Part shown: in pieces, positions 42,156 to 47,252 of the stretch
Position numbering within the stretch: position 1 is the first letter of the stretch
Layout: every line of letters begins with the position of its first letter
Source of the DNA: Thoreauomyces humboldtii
Lineage: Eukaryota; Chytridiomycota; Chytridiomycetes; Spizellomycetales; Powellomycetaceae
Direction: 5' to 3'
Assembly: GCA_027596035.1 (NCBI GenBank)
Contig: JADGJA010000080.1
Coordinates: forward strand, 1-47,252
Length of the DNA stretch: 47,252 nt
The notes under the pieces: model-generated
Seen by the model: the letters and a program-made list of their open reading frames with translations, nothing else
The model's database searches: none
What the model was told of the DNA's origin: nothing
Position numbers and translations under genes: made by a program

Positions 42156-42710
42156 GTCTGGGAACTGGGAACTGGGAACTGGAAACGCGGCGGTTAGTTG
42201 AGACAACTTCGATTCTCGTGCACTCCTCCGAGTTTACCAAAAGGGGTTCAGAAAGACAAGCAAGGGAAAGCGTACAAACTTGGGACGTGAACTGTGATGC
42301 TGACTGCTGTTCTTGGGTATGTGCTACGGCCTGGACTTGGGGGAATGAGACAGCGGGGTAAAGGTTTGTTACGATTGGGAATTGCGAGAAGGGACGGCGA
42401 AACGCTGGACAGAGGAAACTCTTGGCAGATTGGGATGGTGAGCGCCCTGCCCTGGCTGAGCAGCCTGAGCGATAATTTTGGTCAAAAATTATAGTTTTTC
42501 GATCACGGGGACGGCGGCGCTGCGGCTCTTGATACTGTACCAAAAATGTCACTCGCATCCTCGAACGTTATCTTTTGTCATGGATAATGCCGTGCATCCT
42601 TTCTTTGAACGCTAAGTAACCATCTGCTACACTACTGTGATCTGGTGCCTGCGCAGCAAAGCTATGATGATATTGCATGTGAACCTACAGAATGCTGACC
42701 CTCATTCGTT
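42156..42710. other. Intergenic region between two minus-strand genes
   Basis: It holds the promoter of the glycosyltransferase and the 3' flank of the HCNGP gene. A heptamer (ctgggaa on the plus strand) is repeated head to tail at about 42,158-42,182. TACTGTAC occurs at 42,533-42,540. No coding region. Confidence 0.5.
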
Positions 42711-44147
42711 TCACTTTCGCCGCTTGGTGTGTTGTTCTGATGGTTGATCCCACTTCGTTGTTCGCTTGCCGCCTGATGAGGGCCATTTAGCCAGTGTCGG
42801 ATGGAAACAAGGGAAACCCGCATTCCTCGGCGTACCTGTCGATGAAGAGGAGGACGCTCCAAATGACGCTTTGGGTGCGAGTTTGTTCAGATTGGAGGAG
42901 AACTGAATGGCACGCTGCTGTGCCTTGAGGACCGCGGCGGCTAGTTGCGGAGTGGCGTTAGGCGCGGGTTGCAAAAGCGGTGGCCGCTCAGCAGACTGCC
43001 TGTGTGCTGTGCAAAGCAATGAGGCGTGAGAAGGGACATGATGCAAAGCTCTGCCTTATCCCGGACGTACCAATCTTTTCGAAATATGCATCTTTTGGGA
43101 ACCCTTTTGGATCGAACATTTCTTTCGGGAAGTTGGAGCCGAGCTCGTCCAAGCCCAGGTACTCGATGAGCTTGCTCATGATGGATGGGTTGCGGAACGA
43201 GTGCGTCTGCTCTAATCGATCATTGAACCGCATTCCGGACGCCTTGAGTGCCAGCCATTTCGAAATCTTGGCCTGACGTAGACATCAGCAGTCTGAATAC
43301 GTATGCCGGATGTCATGTGCGCATCCTGCAGCGCACCTGGATAGCAGGGTCGGCTTCAGACTCCGGTTCCGGTGGTATCCCATAGTTTTCCACGCCTTCA
43401 ACGACACCTGGACTGAGTAACCGTGCAAGCCGGTCCTCCTCGTCCGTAAGGTCTATCGGAGCAGCAGAGGCAATCGCATCCGTCCGTCCTTTCGCAACGC
43501 TTTGTATGAAATCGCGGCCATCCGAGCTCGCAGCTTTGCTCGGCGGAGAGGGACAGGCAGATCGATCAGATCCAAGAGCAGGACTGGATTCTGCTGATGA
43601 TTGTGGAGCGGTTCGAGCGTGTGCTATGGCGCGGATGTGTGGTGGTATCGCGGGTTCTGTAGTGGGGGTTGTGTTTCATCCAGAAACGACGATTTGACGT
43701 GTGCAGTAAGTATTTCAATCGACCTGCTGTCGACCGACGGAGAGGGAGGATATAGAGGAAAGAGGAACAAGTGCGAAGCCAGATCAGAGGGTGGTCAGAA
43801 GTCCTACTGAAGAGTTCAGCTTTGGTACGTACCTGGTAAGTCGAACGATACAGATATAAGTACCTGAGTGTAGCCGCTCCTAGTATATGTTGTCTCAGAA
43901 AGAAAGCACGAGCATGATGGTACAATTATCGTTGTCATACTAGCTCCGCTGGCAGGATCTTTGCGTTGGCATTGGCGGAACCTGAGGAAAACTTGTGTCA
44001 GCCTTGCAGGCTTCGGGGTTCGACGAATACCGCTCGTAGTGTGGCAAACCAAGAGCTCGTACCTTGCGCCGATACATCCCTCTCTTCTTCGCTGTCGTTG
44101 CTGTCACTGTCACTGTCCCCGTAAGCCAGTCCGAGAGGATTATTCAT
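42711..44147 (-). CDS. SAP30BP/HCNGP homologue
   Basis: Six exons (44147-44063, 43958-43941, 43656-43337, 43272-43071, 43006-42836, 42772-42711) give 285 residues. HCNGP/SAP30BP is a nuclear protein tied to Sin3 repression and to splicing of short introns. The N-terminus MNNPLGLAYG with an Asp/Ser/Glu run is typical. The conserved core is in exon 4: FRNPSIMSKLIEYLGLDELGSNFPKEMFDP, then DAYFEKI; human SAP30BP reads nearly the same. The protein ends with KWDQPSEQHTKRRK, matching the KWD motif. Exon 2 is inferred to be an 18-base microexon: it is the only join I found that keeps the frame between exons 1 and 3, with a 284-base intron after it. Exons 3-6 are firm; exons 1-2 are likely. Confidence 0.83.
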
Positions 44148-44326
44148 GTTCTGGTTCAGGCAACAGGGCGATTGAGGAAATGAGGAAGTCCGAAAGGGGA
44201 ACCGGATGGGGGGAAACGCGAGGGAGACGTCAGGTCCCCTCCGAGGTCCCAGGATCCTTCAGCTCTCGCAGCGCGCTGGAGGCTACCCTTCTTCCACGCT
44301 TGCAGCCAAAGGGAACCCACAACACA

Positions 44327-45239
44327 ATGGTATGTTGACGAGAACGGGATGTTACCTGAACTATCTTATGCCTATCAATCTGTGATGGTTCTTTGCTTTC
44401 TTTGCTGAAGTTCGCATGTCCTTCTCCGCTCAGATTAGGTATGACGTTGGACTCTCTCCAAAACCTGCCCGAGCATGACAAGAGCCTTCTGATGGCAGAA
44501 GCTCACGCACTATAATCTTCGGCGGTGCACGATAGATTCATCCTGGTCCAGAACCGACAAGGGAAGACACGGCTTTCCAAGTGGTACATGCCATTCGAGG
44601 ACGAGGAGAAGCAGAAGCTCAAAAGTGACGTGCACAAGCTCGTTGCCGCCCGCGACCAGAAGCACCAGTCTAACTTTGTTGAGGTAATCGTACCTCTTTG
44701 CGGCACCATGCGACAGGAGAAACGTGATGTTGCAGAAAGGCCGGCGGGAGGCACTTGTGCGAGCATGAAAAAGATTCAATGTCCTTAAAACGCTGCCTTT
44801 CCTTGTTCCCCGTCCCTCGATAGTTCCGAAACTACAAGATTGTATATCGACGATATGCCGGCCTGTTTTTCTGCTTTTGCGTCGACACGAACGACAATGA
44901 ATTGGCGTACCTGGAAGCGATACACTTTTTCGTGGAAGTGCTAGACTCGTTCTTTCGAAATGTTTGCGAGCTGGACCTCGTCTTCAATGTACGTGAACGG
45001 CCATTTGCTTCTAGGCAGGCCTACCCCATGTTTTAATCCTCACCGTCCTCGATACATGACAGTTCTACAAAGTCTACGCGATACTCGATGAGGTGTTTTT
45101 GGCGGGGGAAATTCAGGAGACAAGGTATGAGGACGGAAACGGGGAAACGCGAGGTATCGAAACCACCTAAGAATCTGACTCGGTTTAAAGTAAGGGTACA
45201 ATATTGGCGAGACTTGACTATCTAGACAAGCTTGAATGA
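44327..45239 (+). CDS. APS2: AP-2 complex sigma subunit, with a 5-base microexon
   Basis: Six coding exons (44327-44329, 44434-44438, 44536-44683, 44824-44988, 45063-45124, 45191-45239) give 143 residues, the family length. Sigma-2 is the small core subunit of the AP-2 clathrin adaptor and binds dileucine cargo signals at the plasma membrane. Exon 3 onward reads [85 protein letters not shown] and ends LDYLDKLE, almost identical to other fungal AP-2 sigma. No ATG lies in frame with exon 3. The conserved Met-Ile-Arg is recovered only by ATG/GTATGT, then the five bases attag between a CTCAG acceptor and a GTATGA donor, then GATAG acceptor. Phases close perfectly at 52 codons. Divergent from the HCNGP gene, 179 bases away. 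Confidence 0.9.
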
Positions 45240-45308
45240 GCGGTGTTCCGAAATCAAAAGCCTGTACTTCTGTTGGAGTGACCACAGAATAGGGAGGACG
45301 ACTTGTGT

Positions 45309-46759
45309 CTACCATTCCTCTAACCACCCCATCCGCCTTGCTTGAACCATCTCGATACCGAACGCTTGCTGCGGTTGGGAGAAATCGGGGGCAAGCCCGA
45401 CAATGTGATCGACGTGCAATACACGTAGCCCCGTCATCCGGCTGAGAAAGCGAGCCGTCACGCGGTCACATCCAGCAAAGTTTATCTCCGCGTCCAATCG
45501 CGGACGATTAAAATAAGGGATGCGAAGATCTTGTATGGTCTCGGCACAGCCATCCGTCAGCGTTCCAAGTATCCGGGAGACGATAATGCCGGACGGGGCT
45601 GTATTTTCGTCCGGTTCCCCTGACAGAACCGACAGGGTCGTAAGACGGGCAAATCCAGAGACATCGTACAGAGAAACGGCGCTGAGGTAAGCAGCGTCGT
45701 TTCGAGGAGGGATCTGCACGGCCAACGTTCCAAGGTTTGGGAGGATCCTGGCAACCTCGAGCAAAGAGATCACGGGCCAATCGGCGCTGACAAACAGGTG
45801 CTTGATGGTACTCTGTGTGGAAAGAAGGGCCAGGAAGTTGCTTGCCGTGAACCTTCCTCCCGTCGAGGTGCCCCAGCCTTGCAGACTGAGATGCGTGAGG
45901 GTATCGGGCGTCCACCTTTTCCTCCAATGCCGGAGGATCCGGCTGCCAAGGCCGTGATAGGCAGTGGGAATGGGTTGTCCACCGACGTGGAGCCTCTTCA
46001 GGTTTGGAAGTTGCGCTATGAAGCGGGCAACTCCCTCGTCCCCGGCCACATCCCATGTCGTCTCCAGTACAACGGTGTCGATGCGCTCAAGCCGTGTGAT
46101 GGCGCCAAGTACGGAACGAAGGACCTCGGCGGACATGTACCGCTGCCAGTTGGAGATGTCGAGACGAATGGTTCGAATGCGCGACATTCGATACGGCTCG
46201 GCGGCGAGGGCAGTGAAAAACTCATCGAATGCAGCAGGTTGATCCTCGTCAACGACGAGACTTCTCGGTTTGAAGTCGAGCAGACGATGCCTGTGATCGA
46301 GAGACAGAGTTCGCCCATGAGCAAGCCGTCCAGACCCTTGATGCTGGAGCTGGGAGTCTCTCACCAGGCAAGCTCCGTCCAGAACGGGTGTTCGAGAGCC
46401 GCGCGTCGCCATTGTCTGCTCACAGCCCCGACGCTCAGCAGAGCAGGCATGCAGTATCCTCGCGAAGGCACGCGGGTGACCTCGATGGTGGGATGGAACC
46501 TCTCCCGCCCACCGTACTGCGAATGCCAGTCATGCTCCACCGTCCTGCGTCCCAGGGACTCCCGCCATACCTCCCGCCCCACTTTGCAAGTGCCGTCCTT
46601 CCAAATACTTGAAGCGGTCAGGTCCGACTCTTGCTGTTCGAAGTGAGGCTGCAGGAAGAGGAGCACGTAGGCGAGCACTTCATCGGGAAGACGCGGACAT
46701 CGCGACCTCTGCGCATGGGAGGCATCTCGAACGAGGCATGATCCGGGACGCTTGTGCAT
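45309..46759 (-). CDS. F-box protein with LRR-like C-terminal region
   Basis: Two exons (46759-46365 and 46290-45309) give 458 residues. An F-box-like sequence lies at the N-terminus, RLPDEVLAYVLLFLQP, and continues after an insertion of about 50 residues with VSRQWRRAALEHPFWTEL. F-box proteins attach substrates to SCF ubiquitin ligases through Skp1. The remainder (about 150-450) contains irregular leucine-rich repeats such as LPNLKRLHVGG, TLTHLSLQGWG, TIKHLFVSADW, LPNLGTLAVQI, and LTTLSVL, which would form the substrate-binding surface. The insertion inside the F-box is unusual: it is Arg/His-rich with little secondary structure. The intron (46,291-46,364) joins Trp-His at phase 2. The stop is only 69 bases from the AP-2 sigma stop on the other strand, so 3' untranslated regions must overlap. 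Substrate unknown. Confidence 0.78.
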
Positions 46760-47252
46760 GGTCGTGGAGCCGTAGCCGAGGACCGCACTGGACAACAACG
46801 GTTGTCACTTTTTGTTTTGTGTCAAAGAGAGTGCTGCGCCAGTCTTTCCCTGCGGCGGGTCCGATGCACTGGATGCATCCTAGCGATCCCGTCGCTTCCT
46901 GCGATTTGCATGCTCCGTGCCGGACCCGGTACCGAACGATCGGTCCAGCAGTCTTGACGGCCCGATGGCCTGGTACGGTACATACGTCGATGACTCGCAG
47001 CCTTCCCATGTCTGTCCCCTGTTGACACTCCCCTTTTTTTCCCGTTCGTTTCTTCCGCCCCCCTGCGCTGTGGACGGACTTGCCCCATTCTTCTCTCCCT
47101 CTTGACTCGTTGCTCCCCCCTTTCGCGAACAAGCCTTTCTGTCTCTCACACCTGTGTCTCCTCTGGGCATCCAACGTACTCCATCAGGGCCTTCTTCATA
47201 CCTTGCGTCTCCATCCCGCTTCGCCCTTCCTCGCTTCCCCTGGCACTTCAGG
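46760..47252. other. Right-end intergenic region
   Basis: Upstream region of the F-box gene. From about 47,030 to the end the plus strand is strongly pyrimidine-rich, which in this window is typical of leaders of plus-strand genes, so another gene may begin just beyond the right edge. No coding region can be supported inside. Confidence 0.4.

Noticed and set aside
1..47252. Transposons, CRISPR arrays, tRNA or rRNA genes
   Set aside because: No transposase or reverse-transcriptase motifs, long terminal repeats, regularly spaced repeats or cloverleaf sequences were seen while reading both strands.

Overview
This 47 kb window is nuclear DNA of a fungus, most likely a zoosporic (chytrid-type) lineage. 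It holds about 27 closely packed genes on both strands. Most are broken by short GT-AG introns of roughly 45-130 bases, and acceptors often sit close to a CTAAT/CTGAT-like branch site. Fungal affinity is suggested by an Slm-type F-BAR/PH protein and a tau55-like histidine phosphatase. A complete SCAR/WAVE protein and a TmcB/TmcC-type multipass PAS protein are known from amoeboid or flagellated lineages and are lost from most yeasts and moulds, so a zoosporic fungus is the best guess. The species cannot be named from the sequence.

Layout. 1-12 kb: a secreted App1-like (DUF2183) phosphatase, mitochondrial ribosomal protein bL9m (minus), a small protein with a possible PP1-docking motif, the E2 subunit of 2-oxoglutarate dehydrogenase (10 exons, minus), a PH-domain protein (minus) and a Ser/Pro-rich protein. 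12-20 kb: clathrin light chain (minus), prohibitin-2, SCAR/WAVE, and the Slm-like F-BAR/PH protein (minus). 20-32 kb: a STYX-type phosphatase that keeps its catalytic cysteine, a RING-H2 protein, an unrecognised protein, a two-RRM protein, a CAP-Gly protein, a histidine phosphatase, a tiny BRI3-like membrane protein, a TMEM97/EXPERA protein, and a Gly/Arg/Ser-rich RRM splicing-type protein. 32-47 kb: the 1,428-residue TmcB/C-like membrane protein, a lysine-rich SMAP-domain protein, a PLOD-type glycosyltransferase, an SAP30BP/HCNGP homologue, the AP-2 sigma subunit and an F-box protein.

Themes. An unusual share of the genes act at the cell cortex: clathrin light chain, AP-2 sigma, SCAR/WAVE, the Slm-like protein and a PH protein all serve endocytosis, cortical actin or PIP2 signalling. 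Three are mitochondrial (bL9m, KGD2, PHB2). I see no operons, tRNAs, rRNAs, transposons or CRISPR. Neighbouring genes are mostly divergent or convergent, with spacers as short as 69-106 bases.

The most striking single observation is the AP-2 sigma gene. Its conserved Met-Ile-Arg-Phe start can only be assembled from an ATG-only coding exon, a 5-base microexon and a third exon. Other very small exons (18 and 21 bases) and several stop-free introns of length 3n suggest a genome with unusually flexible splicing. All gene models were spliced by hand from reading-frame continuity and family recall; none has transcript support.
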